Shown: positions 1 through 9,391, counted from the stretch's first letter. The stretch is 64,000 bases of DNA from Massilia sp. Mn16-1_5 (GCF_004798585.1 NZ_PPXQ01000003.1:186001-250000), one strand, 5' to 3'. Program-made: numbers and translations. Notes: generated from the letters alone by a model not told the origin.

Positions 1-1
1 C

Positions 2-607
2 GCCATCCCGGTGCGCCACAGCCAGGTGCGCAATAGCGACAGCACCCACGATCTGTCGGCCAAGGTGATCGACAACACGGTCTCGGCGATCCTGAAATTC
101 CGCGACGGCCTGGACGTGCACACGCTCGACCGCGCGATCGAACTGGTGAGCCGCGCGCGCCGCGTCGAGTTCTACGCGATGGGCAATGCGCGCGTGGTGG
201 CGCTCGATGGCCAACATAAATTCTTCCGCTTCCGGATTCCGACCGCCTTGTATGGCGACGCGCACCTGTTCGCACTGGCTGCGGATTTATTGGGGCCGGG
301 CGACCTGGTGATCGCGATCTCGAATTCGGGACGCTTGCCGGAGCTGCTGCAGGCGGTCGACATCGCCCGCTCGCGCGGGGCCGACGTGATCGTGATCGGC
401 AACAGCCAGTCGCCGCTGGCGCGCAAGGCGAGTGTTTGCCTGGCCGTGGATCACGCGGAGGACAGTACGGTGTTCCTGTCGATGATTTCGCGGATCTTGC
501 AGCTGCTGTTCATCGACATCATGGCGGTGGGCTTGTCGGTCGATGGGCAGAATCGCGAAGGGGATGCCGAGCAGCGTAGGCTGCTGATCTCACACCTCGA
601 TTCGTAG
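2..607 (+). CDS. hexR: RpiR/HexR-type transcriptional regulator, C-terminal part (5' end outside window)
   Basis: The reading frame is open from the first bases, so the N-terminal helix-turn-helix is missing. The visible 201 residues form a SIS (sugar isomerase) domain, which in this family binds phosphosugars such as the Entner-Doudoroff intermediate KDPG and releases the regulator from DNA. Visible SIS signatures are YAMGNARVVALDGQHKF, the Ser-rich phosphosugar loop VIAISNSGRLPELLQ and VIVIGNSQSPLAR. HexR-type proteins control glucose catabolism genes (zwf, edd, eda); those neighbours would lie left of the window. The stop codon lies inside a REP-like repeat. RpiR family is certain; the HexR assignment is likely. 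Confidence 0.85.
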   Translation, partial: AIPVRHSQVRNSDSTHDLSAKVIDNTVSAILKFRDGLDVHTLDRAIELVSRARRVEFYAMGNARVVALDGQHKFFRFRIPTALYGDAHLFALAADLLGPGDLVIAISNSGRLPELLQAVDIARSRGADVIVIGNSQSPLARKASVCLAVDHAEDSTVFLSMISRILQLLFIDIMAVGLSVDGQNREGDAEQRRLLISHLDS

Positions 608-702
608 GGTGGGCATTCATGCCCACGCGGGGTCACCGCGTGCACCCACGCGGCGCGTTTGTTCACCCGTTCGACCGCGTGGGCATGAATGCCCACCCTA
701 CG
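603..702. repeat. REP-like paired inverted repeat (BIME-like), copy A
   Basis: Two 28-bp units, 603-630 and 675-702, are perfect inverse complements separated by 44 bp. Each unit itself contains a hairpin (GTGGGCAT-TC-ATGCCCAC) and carries the outer head CGTAGGGTGGG. The left unit contains the stop codon of the RpiR gene, so it may also end that transcript. The same head and hairpin architecture occurs at 9937-10001, 27063-27172, 49362-49383 and 50037-50057. Confidence 0.85.
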
Positions 703-723
703 TTACGCCACGGCCAACGAATA

Positions 724-1182
724 TCAATCGGCGGATTTGGTTTCGACGCGGCGGATTCCACGGCGCCACTCGTCGAGCGACACCACGGTGTCGGTAGCCG
801 TGTCCTCGACCAGAATCTGGTTCCCCGTCCGCGCCACCAGAAAACTCTCGCGCCGCTGCACCTTGTCCGCGCGGTTCTCGACAAAACTCAGCTGCCAGTA
901 AGCGGTGCCGTTAATGACGCGCGGCGTCGGGTCGTCTTCGATGATGGCGCCGTGCGCCTTGCCGCGCGAGCGCTTTTCGATCTCCTGCGACCAGCTCTTC
1001 ACTTCCGGCAGCGCCAGCAGCGCGGCCATCGCCTGGTCGCGCGTCACGGCCGGCTCGGCCTGCTGCTGTACGGCCGGCTTGGCGGGCGGCGGAGGAGGCG
1101 CGGGCTGCTTGTCCTTGCAGGCGGCAAGCAGGGCCGTCGCCAGCAGAAAAAGAGTGAGCAGGTGTGCGCCGCGTGGAGTCAT
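724..1182 (-). CDS. Small lipoprotein of unknown function
   Basis: Encodes 152 residues from the ATG at 1182. That start gives a compact lipoprotein signal, MTPRGAHLLTLFLLATALLA, with a LLAAC lipobox and Cys22 as the lipidation site. A short Pro-rich linker (PAPPPPPAKPA) follows, then a soluble domain of about 110 residues with no recognised family. A longer reading frame begins at 1212 but would put a charged extension before the signal sequence. It is probably an outer-membrane or periplasmic lipoprotein. It stands alone between the RpiR regulator and the S9 peptidase operon, and its 3' end is just beyond the REP-like repeat. Confidence 0.75.
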   Translation of the reverse strand: MTPRGAHLLTLFLLATALLAACKDKQPAPPPPPAKPAVQQQAEPAVTRDQAMAALLALPEVKSWSQEIEKRSRGKAHGAIIEDDPTPRVINGTAYWQLSFVENRADKVQRRESFLVARTGNQILVEDTATDTVVSLDEWRRGIRRVETKSAD

Positions 1183-1236
1183 GGTCTGGCCTCGTGAAAA
1201 TCGTGGGGCCATACTAGCCGATGTGCAGGCTCTCCA

Positions 1237-3237
1237 TCAAGGCGCCAGCGCCCTGTTGGCACGCAGGTTGCGAGCCAGGTAGTCGGCCAGCTCCTTGTCG
1301 GGCGCCGGTATGGGCGGGCCGCCCAGGTGGCGCTGCAGCATGCGCAGGATCAGGTGCAGCTGGGCGCGCCGGGCCAGGGCGTTGCGCGAACCGTGTCCCT
1401 CGCCCGGCGCGACCAGCAGGCTGACCGGATGGCCGCGTCCCAGCAGGCGCGCCACGTAATCGGTCACGGCGCCGATCTCGACCTTCTCGTCGCTGCCGCC
1501 GGCCGTCAACAGCAGCGGCTTGCGTACTGCCTTCGTGTGCAGCAGGGGCGCGTCCGCCGCGATGCGCTGCAGCGCCTGCGCGTCATCGAGCCGGATGCCG
1601 AGTTCCGCCAGCCTGGCGCCGAATGGCGCTTCGCCTTCGCGTACCGGGGCCGTGGCGGCAAGCTGGAGCGAGCGCGCGAAGTCGGGCGGCGGCTGCAGCG
1701 CGATCCCGAGCTGGAACAGCTTGGGGGTATGGCTCAGGGCCAGCAGCGCCGCATAGCCGCCGAAGGAAGAACCCAGGATACCGAGCCGGCGCGGATCGCC
1801 CACGCCTTGCGCCAGCAGCCAGCGCACGCCGTCGACGATGTCGGCCTGCACCCGGCCATTGCCGAAGTCGGCGCCGGGCGCACGCATATAGCGTTCGCCA
1901 TAGCCGGTCGAGGCACGGAAATTCGGCTGGAACACGGCGTAGCCGCGATTGGCCAGCAGCTGCACCAGCGCCGAATAATCGCCGTCGACATGGTTCCACG
2001 GCCCGCCGTGCACGAGCGTCAGCAGCGGCAGCGTCGCGGCCGCGCGGCCCGGCGGCAGGGTCAGGTAGCCATGCACGGTGGCCCCGTCCGATGCCTTGTA
2101 TTGCAGGGGGATGCTGGCGGCCAGTTGCGCTTCCGGCAGCGCCTGGGCAGCTTCGGTGCGCAGGATTTCCGTGAGGCCGCGCGTCTGCGTATCGTAGAGC
2201 CAGAAGCGCGGCTGGCTGAGGCGCGCCCCGCGTTCGGCCAGCAGCCAGGTGCGGCCGGCCGCTTCGATGCTCAGCGCGGCGCCCGGCAGCAGGCGCGCGA
2301 CGTCGGCCGCCGCCTGCCGCGCGGCCGGATCGAGGCCGTAGTGGCGCCGTGCCGGCAAGTCGTAGGCGGCCAGCAGCGCTCGCCCCGTGCGCGCATCGAA
2401 GACGACGGTGTCGAGGTCGGCCACGGACTGCGGATCGCCATGCAGCAGGCGCGCTGCGCCGCCGGCAAGCGGCTGCTCGGACAGCACTTGCCGGTCCTGC
2501 ACCGTGCGCATCAGGACGCGCCGGCCGTCGCCGCTCAGCGCGAGCAGGTCGCAGGCGCGAAACGGCAGGCAGCGCGTGTTCTCGATCCACTTGCCGCCTT
2601 CACGGCGCAGCACCAGTTGGCGCTGCTGCGCGTCGCGCACCCTGACCAGGCGCAGCGCGCCGGCCGCGTCGGCCAGGAAATCGTCGATGGGCCGCGTGTC
2701 TTCGTGCAGCAGTTGCGCGCTGCCGTCGGCCTGGATGCGCAGCAGCCGGTAGCGCTTGCTGGCCGGATCGCGTTCGCGCAGCAGCAGGTGCTGTGGCAAG
2801 GACGGATCGACGCCGGCGAAGCGCCGCGCGCGTTCGCCGCCGAGGGCACTCACGCGCCGGCTGGAGCCGTCCGTCAGCGCGAGGGCCGAGACGCCGGACG
2901 CGTTGACTGCGAACAGGAGGGTGCCGTCGCGCGACCAGTGCAGTTCGGTGTCGGGGCCGATCGCCAGCAGGCGCCGCGGCTGGCGCGTGGCCGTGTCGAG
3001 CACGATCAGCGTCGCCGTATCGCCTTGCGCATCCAGATAGGCCAGCCGGCTGCCGTCGGGCGACAGGTGCACCTGACGCAGCCGCAGCGGCCGCTGGAAA
3101 TCCTCGGCATCAAACAGGGGCGCGGGCGCGAGGCGCGCATTGGCCGCGACGGCCGTGGCCAGCGAGGGCGCGGCGGTGCAGCTTGCGGCGCCCAGGCAGC
3201 ACAGCATGCCGAATAAAAACCGCATGGCCGGGCGCAT
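1237..3237 (-). CDS. S9 family (prolyl oligopeptidase-like) serine peptidase
   Basis: 666 residues with an N-terminal signal sequence. A beta-propeller region follows (about 40-400, motifs such as VHLSPDGSRLAYLDAQ), then an alpha/beta hydrolase domain (about 410-660). The catalytic triad is visible: nucleophile Ser in GSSFGGY (about residue 490), Asp in GGSDEKVE (about 582) and His in GEGHGSRN (about 613). The start codon overlaps the stop of the upstream ABC membrane gene (TGATG), so translation is probably coupled. It is the last gene of the GntR-ABC operon. S9 enzymes cleave short peptides; the substrate is unknown. An acylaminoacyl or dipeptidyl peptidase activity is possible. Confidence 0.9.
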   Translation of the reverse strand: MRPAMRFLFGMLCCLGAASCTAAPSLATAVAANARLAPAPLFDAEDFQRPLRLRQVHLSPDGSRLAYLDAQGDTATLIVLDTATRQPRRLLAIGPDTELHWSRDGTLLFAVNASGVSALALTDGSSRRVSALGGERARRFAGVDPSLPQHLLLRERDPASKRYRLLRIQADGSAQLLHEDTRPIDDFLADAAGALRLVRVRDAQQRQLVLRREGGKWIENTRCLPFRACDLLALSGDGRRVLMRTVQDRQVLSEQPLAGGAARLLHGDPQSVADLDTVVFDARTGRALLAAYDLPARRHYGLDPAARQAAADVARLLPGAALSIEAAGRTWLLAERGARLSQPRFWLYDTQTRGLTEILRTEAAQALPEAQLAASIPLQYKASDGATVHGYLTLPPGRAAATLPLLTLVHGGPWNHVDGDYSALVQLLANRGYAVFQPNFRASTGYGERYMRAPGADFGNGRVQADIVDGVRWLLAQGVGDPRRLGILGSSFGGYAALLALSHTPKLFQLGIALQPPPDFARSLQLAATAPVREGEAPFGARLAELGIRLDDAQALQRIAADAPLLHTKAVRKPLLLTAGGSDEKVEIGAVTDYVARLLGRGHPVSLLVAPGEGHGSRNALARRAQLHLILRMLQRHLGGPPIPAPDKELADYLARNLRANRALAP

Positions 3238-5081
3238 CAGGCAGCCACCGGTACGCCGGCCGGCGCAGGTGCACGTGCCGCCGCGCCGCGCGGCTGCAAC
3301 AGCGCGAGCACGCCCAGGCCGGGAAGGCCGAGCAGCAGGACGGCCAGCGTCCAGCCATAGCGGCGCGCCGGCGATACGCGGGCGCGGCGCAGCCAGGTCC
3401 AGGCGGCGAAACTTGACAGCAGCGCGGCGCCGATGGCCCAGGCAACCACCTCCGGCGGACGGCGCTGGCCGACGATGTCGGCGAAGGCACTGCGCTGCGG
3501 GACACCGACGTCGCCGTTCTCGAACAGGGCCGGCAGCGCCAGCACCGCATGCGTCACCGGCGACAGCCACCAGGCCTTGTGTTCGAAGGGCGCCGCGAAA
3601 TCGTGAGTGAGCGCGCGGTCCGCGACCGGCTGCGCGTGTCCCGCCTCGTCCACGAACAATACGGTCTGGCGCGCATCGGGTTCGCCCTCGGCCATCTTGC
3701 GCCCATGGTTGAAGGAGAGCAGGGTGCCGTCCAGCAGCGGGGCGACGTCGACGCGTTCGAGGCCAGTGACGCGTCCCGGCAGCGCGATGCTGTAAAGAAG
3801 GCGTACCGGCTGCGCCAGCGAATCGTCGGGGCGCGCGAACACCAGCAGGCGGCGGTCGGTCAGCACGTACCAGCGCGGGCCGATCTCCTTCGGGGCGCTG
3901 AGCAGCGTCTCGGGCGCCGGCACCGACAGCACGTCGGTGAAGCGCCGCGCGACCGGGTCACGCCGGTACAGGCGATGCGGCGTCATGATCCAGTTCTCGA
4001 AGACGAAGGGCACCGCATCGAAGGGCAGCGGCGAGCCTTCGCCGCCGGCACCGAAGCTGCCGCGCGCGGCGCCGGTGTGCAGGTCGGCGCCTTCGAAGCG
4101 CATGCTGTCGTGGCTGAAAGTCCAGGCCGTATGGCGTTCCTCGTCGATCCACTGCAGGCTGTCCAGGTTCGTGATCTGGTGGCGCACCGGGAACTGGCGC
4201 GTCATGGGCGACACGGATTCGATGTCGAGCAGCGGTACCTGGCGCGCCCAATGCGCGGCGCGCGGGTCGGTCGATGCCGCCAGCCCGAGCTCGAAGGCGG
4301 CGCGGCCGTCGGCGCGCGCCAGTTCGGTGTGTCCTCCTGCCGGCGGCACCGGGCGGTTCAGCGGATGCACCCCAAGCAGCATCTCGCCGTACTGGAAGGC
4401 CAGCGAGCCGGTCCACAGCAGGGTGAAATAAAAGCCCAGCTGCAGGGGCAGGCCGGCCGCCAGCAGGGCCGGCAGGCGCTGCGGCGGCGCCGTGCGTTCG
4501 GGTTTGAATGCGCCCAGCGCCAGGCCGGCCAGCAGGGCGGTGCAGATCGCGCCGGGCAGCAGCAGGTCGGCGCCCGCGGCCAGGCGCCCCATCAGCAGCA
4601 CCGGCAGCAGCACGACGACGGTCGCGCTCAGGCGTCCGTTCAGCATGACGTAGGCGCCGGCCAGCCAGCCGTTCAGGCAGAACAGCACGACGAACAGCAC
4701 CATCAGATAGTGACGCGCATCGACCGTGCGGGTGCTGAGGACGTCCGTGAGGCCGACCGCGAGCAGCAGGGGCAGGCCGATGGCCAGCAGGATCAGGCAG
4801 CTTGAAGCCAGCGCCAGGGCGGCGCCCACGCGCTGCGGTGCGAGCGGGCGGTGCAGCAGCCAGATCCAGCGGCTGGGCTGGCGGTAGGTGCCGAACTGGT
4901 AGACGGCGAAGCCGAAGCCGCACAGCACATAAAACAACAGGAACACGGCGTGCGGCTGCCAGGACAGCAGCAGCGGGTCCGCCAGGCGGCCGGCGCACAG
5001 TTGCAGCACCAGGTGGATGGCGGTGGCGACGAGGGCCGCGGCGCGGAAGCGCCGCAGCTCGCTCAGGAACAGTTCTTTCAT
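3237..5081 (-). CDS. ABC-type membrane subunit with a large extracytoplasmic domain
   Basis: 614 residues starting MKELFLSELRRFR, with a GAGG ribosome site upstream. About seven hydrophobic segments lie between residues 14 and 232, followed by about 300 mostly hydrophilic residues (240-540) and two further membrane segments near 545-565 and 576-596. This resembles an ABC-2 type permease split by a long ectodomain. It starts 7 nt after the ATPase gene and overlaps the S9 peptidase start by one base, so it is most likely the partner of that ATPase. The ectodomain has no recognised fold from reading alone. An earlier in-frame start at 5129 lies inside the ATPase gene and is less likely. Confidence 0.75.
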   Translation of the reverse strand: MKELFLSELRRFRAAALVATAIHLVLQLCAGRLADPLLLSWQPHAVFLLFYVLCGFGFAVYQFGTYRQPSRWIWLLHRPLAPQRVGAALALASSCLILLAIGLPLLLAVGLTDVLSTRTVDARHYLMVLFVVLFCLNGWLAGAYVMLNGRLSATVVVLLPVLLMGRLAAGADLLLPGAICTALLAGLALGAFKPERTAPPQRLPALLAAGLPLQLGFYFTLLWTGSLAFQYGEMLLGVHPLNRPVPPAGGHTELARADGRAAFELGLAASTDPRAAHWARQVPLLDIESVSPMTRQFPVRHQITNLDSLQWIDEERHTAWTFSHDSMRFEGADLHTGAARGSFGAGGEGSPLPFDAVPFVFENWIMTPHRLYRRDPVARRFTDVLSVPAPETLLSAPKEIGPRWYVLTDRRLLVFARPDDSLAQPVRLLYSIALPGRVTGLERVDVAPLLDGTLLSFNHGRKMAEGEPDARQTVLFVDEAGHAQPVADRALTHDFAAPFEHKAWWLSPVTHAVLALPALFENGDVGVPQRSAFADIVGQRRPPEVVAWAIGAALLSSFAAWTWLRRARVSPARRYGWTLAVLLLGLPGLGVLALLQPRGAAARAPAPAGVPVAA

Positions 5082-5088
5082 GGGAGCC

Positions 5089-6000
5089 TCAGGCTGCGGT
5101 GGGAAGGGAGGCATTGGCCACGTGGCCACGCGCCAGGAAACCGTTGATGGCGCGGTCCAGGCCGACCGCCGACTGGTGCACGCTGCGTGCGCCGAGCAGG
5201 CGCAGGCGGCTGCCGAAGTCGTCGCCCTGGTCGAACACCATCAGGTGCGTCAGGCCGTCGATGAGGCGCACCTCGAGCAGGCCGGGCAGGGATGACAGGT
5301 CCGGCACGCGGAACGGGAACTCCGCCACCCACAGGTGCACACGTTCGCAGAAGTCGCCGGGCGGGGACATGTGGCGCAGCGCGCCGCGTTCGAGGATCAC
5401 CAGGTTGTCGGCGACGCGCTCGATCTCTTCCATCTGGTGCGAGCAGTAGACGATGGTGGCGTCTTCTTCGAGCGTGATGAAGAGCAGCGCCTCGAGGAAG
5501 GCGCGCTTGGCGACGACGTCCAGGCCCAGGGTCGGTTCGTCGAGGATCAAGAGGTCCGGGCTTTGCGCCAGGGCCAGTGCCAGGTTTACGCCGGCGCGTT
5601 CGCCGCGCGAAAGCTGGGCGATCTTCTGGTCGGCGTGCACGTTGAAGTTGCGCAGGACCTGGGCGTAGCGCTCGCCGTTCCAGCGCGGGTACTGGCGCGC
5701 CTGCATCGCGGCCAGTTCGGCGATGCGCATCCAGCCGGGCAGGGTGTGCTCTTCGTTGACGAAGCCGATGCGGCCGCGCAGGGCCGGCGTGAGCGCGCCG
5801 CTGTCGCAATCGAGCACGCGTGCGCTGCCGCTGGTGGGCGCGGTAAAACCGAGCAGGATGCGAAACAGCGAGGATTTGCCGGCGCCGTTGGCGCCGACAA
5901 TGGCATGGATGCCGCCGCGCGGCAGGGCCAGCGTCAAGTGGTCGAGCGCGCTCTTGCCGCGGTAGCGCAGGCACAGCGCACGGGTATCGATGGCATACAT
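5089..6000 (-). CDS. ABC transporter ATP-binding protein
   Basis: 303 residues. Walker A is GANGAGKSS (about residue 37). The ABC signature is LSRGERAG rather than canonical LSGGQ. Walker B is LLILDEPTLGLD and the H-loop is IVYCSHQ. A C-terminal extension of about 90 residues follows the nucleotide-binding domain, as in ABC-2 exporter ATPases of YtrB/BcrA type. It begins 10 nt after the GntR/YtrA-type regulator and is followed at once by the membrane subunit. In YtrA systems such transporters respond to envelope-acting compounds; the substrate here is unknown. Confidence 0.92.
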   Translation of the reverse strand: MYAIDTRALCLRYRGKSALDHLTLALPRGGIHAIVGANGAGKSSLFRILLGFTAPTSGSARVLDCDSGALTPALRGRIGFVNEEHTLPGWMRIAELAAMQARQYPRWNGERYAQVLRNFNVHADQKIAQLSRGERAGVNLALALAQSPDLLILDEPTLGLDVVAKRAFLEALLFITLEEDATIVYCSHQMEEIERVADNLVILERGALRHMSPPGDFCERVHLWVAEFPFRVPDLSSLPGLLEVRLIDGLTHLMVFDQGDDFGSRLRLLGARSVHQSAVGLDRAINGFLARGHVANASLPTAA

Positions 6001-6010
6001 CGTGCGCTCC

Positions 6011-6421
6011 TCACGCGGTCTTCTTCGGCGCGCACTGCGCCAGTTCGTCGGCGACGCGGCGCAGCACCGTGTCGGGCGCGTAACCCAGGCCGATGACGTC
6101 TCCCGTGAAACGCACCACCGCTTCGTCGAGGCGGCGCGCGCGCTCGTCTTCCGACAGGCGCTGGCGCGGCGGCGCCACGAACAGGCCAAGGCCGGGGCGG
6201 GCGTCGAGCCAGCCTTCGCTGGTGAGTTCGTTATAGGCCTTGGCCACCGTGTTCGGGTTGATCGTCAGCTGCTGCGCCAGGCCGCGCACGCTGGGCACGG
6301 CGGCGCCGACCGGCAGCTCGCCGCTGGCGACCAGGCGCCGGACGCCGTCCACGATCTGGCGTGCGATCGGGCGCGGGTCGCCGGGGCTGATGTTGATGAG
6401 GAGAAGAGTGCGTCGGGTCAT
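6011..6421 (-). CDS. GntR family transcriptional regulator, YtrA subfamily
   Basis: 136 residues: an N-terminal winged helix with the GntR signature (PIARQIVDGVRRLVASGELP, then LTINPNTVAKAYNELTSEGW) and only about 50 further residues. The short C-terminal tail places it in the YtrA subfamily, which usually represses its own operon with an adjacent ABC transporter. It is the first gene of the regulator-ATPase-membrane subunit-S9 peptidase operon. A perfect inverted repeat of the YtrA operator type (6432-6454) lies 11 bp before its start, which supports autorepression. Confidence 0.93.
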   Translation of the reverse strand: MTRRTLLLINISPGDPRPIARQIVDGVRRLVASGELPVGAAVPSVRGLAQQLTINPNTVAKAYNELTSEGWLDARPGLGLFVAPPRQRLSEDERARRLDEAVVRFTGDVIGLGYAPDTVLRRVADELAQCAPKKTA

Positions 6422-6431
6422 GGCTGTCTAT

Positions 6432-6454
6432 CTGTACTAGTATTGATAGTACAG
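6432..6454. promoter_or_regulatory. Probable YtrA-type operator
   Basis: A perfect dyad: arms CTGTACTA and TAGTACAG separated by 7 bp. It lies immediately upstream of the GntR/YtrA-type gene. YtrA-family operators are typically built on GTACTA...TAGTAC-like arms, so this is the likely autorepression site. No other good dyad is seen in the adjacent 200 bp. Confidence 0.75.
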
Positions 6455-6652
6455 TAGCCCCGACATGCGCCGGGGTCAAGCAATATGAAACGCGTTAATT
6501 TAAGTAAAACACTTGTTGCTCTAAGCCAACATTTGATTTTATGCGTAGAATTGATGAAATAGAACGTAGTAATTCATAAACGATATATCGGTTATTCGGC
6601 GTTTCTCGTCAAACCGATGCGTCTCTCCACTGAAAGCACATAAGTACACGTC

Positions 6653-8263
6653 ATGAATTTGTTATCCAACATGAAGATCGGCCAGCGCCTGGCCCTTGGC
6701 TTCGCCGTCGTGCTGGCCCTGTCGATTCTGATCACGGTGATCGGCATCCTGAAACTGAATGCGGTCGCCGATGCCGCCGAGCAGATGCTCGACCAGCCGG
6801 TCAAGAAGGAACGCATGATCAGCGACTGGAGCGCCAACATCGCCGTCGCCGTGATCCGCACCTCGGCCATCATCAAGAGCAGCGATACCTCGCTGACCGA
6901 GTTCTTCGCCAAGAACACCGAGGAAACCAACGCCAAGGCGGCGACCTACCTGAAGGAAGTCGAGAAGCTCCTCAGCACGCCGGAAGAAAAGGAGACCTTC
7001 GCCAGGATGATCTCGCTGCGCGGCGCGTATGCGGGCGGGCGCGCCGAAGCCGTGCGCCTGAAGAGCGAGGGCAAGATCGAAGAATCGATGCAGGTGCACG
7101 ACAAGGTCTACATCCCGGCCGCCCAGGCCTACCAGGCCAACATCCAGTCCCTGGTGGCCCTGCAGCGCAAGCAGGTCGACGAGCTGCAGCAGCAGATCCA
7201 GCACGTCAAGGAAGACAGCCGCCGCACGGTGGTCCTGCTCGGTGTCCTGAGCGTGGCCTTCGGCGCCCTGTGCGCATGGTGGCTGACCCGCTCGATCACG
7301 CGTCCGGTGCAGGCCGCAGTCAGCCTGGCGCGCCGCGTCGCCGCCGGCGACCTGACCAGCCGCCGCCAGGCGAGTGCGAAGGATGAAATCGGCGCCCTGC
7401 AGGACGCGCTGGCCGACATGAACGAGCACCTGCTCGGCCTCGTCACGGAGATCCGCAGCGGTTCACATGCGATCGCCACGGCCTCCTCGGAAATCGCCGC
7501 CGGCAACCTCGATCTCTCGGCGCGTACCGAAGAGCAGGCCGGATCGCTGGAAGAGACGGCCAGCTCGATGGAAGAGCTGACCTCGACGGTCGCCCAGAAC
7601 GCCGGCAATGCGCGCCAGGCCAGCCTGCTCGCGACCTCGGCCAGCGAAGTGGCGGGCCGCGGCGGCGTCGTGGTGTCGCAGGTGGTCGAGACCATGGCGG
7701 CGATTAACGAATCGTCGAAGAAGATCGCCGACATCGTCGGCGTCATCGACAGCATCGCCTTCCAGACGAATATCCTGGCGCTGAATGCGGCCGTCGAAGC
7801 TGCCCGGGCGGGCGAACAGGGCCGCGGCTTCGCGGTCGTCGCCAGCGAAGTGCGCAACCTGGCGCACCGCTCGGCCGCGGCGGCCAAGGAAATCAAGGTC
7901 CTGATCGATGCTTCGGTCACCCGCGTCGACGATGGCGCCAGGCTGGTCGACCAGGCCGGCGCGACGATGAACGAGATCGTCGGCAGTGTCCAGCGCGTGA
8001 CCGACATCATCGGCGAGATCACGGTTGCCACCAACGAGCAGACCGCCGGCATCGGCCAGATCAACGGGGCCATCAGCCAGATGGACCAGGTGACCCAGCA
8101 GAACGCGGCCCTGGTCGAGCAGGCCGCCGCCGCCTCGAACGCCATGCACGAACAGGCGGACCAGCTGCTGCAGGCGGTCAGCGTGTTCAAGCTGGCCGAC
8201 GACGCGCAGCAGCCGGCGGCACGCGCCGCCTTCGCGGTGGCGCGGCGCCCGGCCCTGGCGTAA
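6653..8263 (+). CDS. Methyl-accepting chemotaxis protein
   Basis: 536 residues. TM1 lies near residues 11-31, followed by a periplasmic four-helix-bundle-like sensor (about 35-188). TM2 is near 190-213 ([19 protein letters not shown]), then a HAMP domain and a long coiled-coil signalling domain. The hairpin tip that contacts CheA/CheW is visible as [20 protein letters not shown], followed by [19 protein letters not shown]. It is an orphan receptor with no che genes nearby. The ligand is unknown. It is close in architecture to the second receptor at 51974-53602. Confidence 0.95.
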   Translation: MNLLSNMKIGQRLALGFAVVLALSILITVIGILKLNAVADAAEQMLDQPVKKERMISDWSANIAVAVIRTSAIIKSSDTSLTEFFAKNTEETNAKAATYLKEVEKLLSTPEEKETFARMISLRGAYAGGRAEAVRLKSEGKIEESMQVHDKVYIPAAQAYQANIQSLVALQRKQVDELQQQIQHVKEDSRRTVVLLGVLSVAFGALCAWWLTRSITRPVQAAVSLARRVAAGDLTSRRQASAKDEIGALQDALADMNEHLLGLVTEIRSGSHAIATASSEIAAGNLDLSARTEEQAGSLEETASSMEELTSTVAQNAGNARQASLLATSASEVAGRGGVVVSQVVETMAAINESSKKIADIVGVIDSIAFQTNILALNAAVEAARAGEQGRGFAVVASEVRNLAHRSAAAAKEIKVLIDASVTRVDDGARLVDQAGATMNEIVGSVQRVTDIIGEITVATNEQTAGIGQINGAISQMDQVTQQNAALVEQAAAASNAMHEQADQLLQAVSVFKLADDAQQPAARAAFAVARRPALA

Positions 8264-8293
8264 TGACGCGTCGCGGGTGCGCTTTGCAGCCGA

Positions 8294-9391
8294 TTACTGT
8301 TCGCCCGCGATCTCCTCCTTGAGCGAGGCCATGTCGATCACGTAGCGGAAACGCACCTCGCCTTTCTCGACCTTTTTATACGCATCGTTCACGTCCTGGA
8401 TGCGGATCATCTCGATCTCCGGGCCGATGCCGTGCTCGGCGCAGAAGTCCAGGATTTCCTGGGTCTCGGCCAGGTTGCCGATCAGGGAGCCGGCCACCGA
8501 ACGGCGCATCTGCGCCATGGCCATGTTGTCCGTCGGCGCCAGCGGCTCGAGCGCGCCGACCACGCACAGCACGCTGTCGCGCTTGAGCAGTTCGACGAAG
8601 GGATTCAGGTCGTGCTTCTCGGGCACGGTCGAGAGCATGAAGTCGAAGCTCTTCTCCAGTTCTTCCAGCGCCTTCTTGTCCTTCTCCAGCACCGCCTGGA
8701 AGCCGAGCTTCTGCGCTTCCTCGATCTTTTCCTTCGTCGTCGTGAACAGCGTCACCTCGGCGCCCATCGCCTTGGCGATTTTTGCGGCCATGTGGCCGAG
8801 ACCGCCCATGCCGATGATGCCGACCTTGTCGCCGGCCTTCACGCCCCAATGCTTCATCGGAGAGTAGGTCGTCACGCCGGCGCACAGGATCGGCGCCGCG
8901 ACTTCCGGCTGCAAAGCTGCCGGGATCTTCAGTACGAAGTCTTCCTTCACCACGAGTACGTTCGAATAGCCGCCGAAGGTGTTGTCCTTGCCGTAGATGT
9001 TTTCGCCGGCCTTCGCCTTCGGGATCATCGGACCGTTGTAGGTCGCCAGCCAGCTGTTCGGGCTACCGCAGTAATTCTGGTCGCCGCACTTGCAGGCTTC
9101 GCACTGGCCGCAGCTGTCGACCATGCAGCCGACGCCGACGATGTCGCCCACCGCATGGCGCTTCACGGCCGGGCCGACTTTCGTGACGCGGCCTACGATC
9201 TCGTGCCCGGGCACGCAGGGATAGACCGTATTCGACCACTCGTTCTTGACCTGGTGGATGTCCGAATGGCAGACGCCGCAATACAGCACATCGATTTCGA
9301 CCTCGTGCGCGCCCGCTTCCTCGCGCTCGAATTCGTAGGGTTTCAGGCGGCTGTAGGAATGCTTGGCCGCGTAGCCGGTGACCTTGATCAT
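8294..9391 (-). CDS. Zinc-dependent NAD(P)-dependent alcohol dehydrogenase (YahK/cinnamyl-type)
   Basis: 365 residues of the medium-chain dehydrogenase family, which interconverts aldehydes and alcohols with NAD(P)H. Catalytic zinc motifs are YCGVCHSDIH and GHEIVG. The structural zinc lobe is CGQCEACKCGDQNYC, and the Rossmann motif is GIIGMGGLGHMAAKIAK. The start at 9391 has a clear AGGAG site. Length and motifs fit the YahK/AdhC aldehyde reductase group. It is a single-gene unit converging on the chemoreceptor gene. Confidence 0.93.
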   Translation of the reverse strand: MIKVTGYAAKHSYSRLKPYEFEREEAGAHEVEIDVLYCGVCHSDIHQVKNEWSNTVYPCVPGHEIVGRVTKVGPAVKRHAVGDIVGVGCMVDSCGQCEACKCGDQNYCGSPNSWLATYNGPMIPKAKAGENIYGKDNTFGGYSNVLVVKEDFVLKIPAALQPEVAAPILCAGVTTYSPMKHWGVKAGDKVGIIGMGGLGHMAAKIAKAMGAEVTLFTTTKEKIEEAQKLGFQAVLEKDKKALEELEKSFDFMLSTVPEKHDLNPFVELLKRDSVLCVVGALEPLAPTDNMAMAQMRRSVAGSLIGNLAETQEILDFCAEHGIGPEIEMIRIQDVNDAYKKVEKGEVRFRYVIDMASLKEEIAGEQ

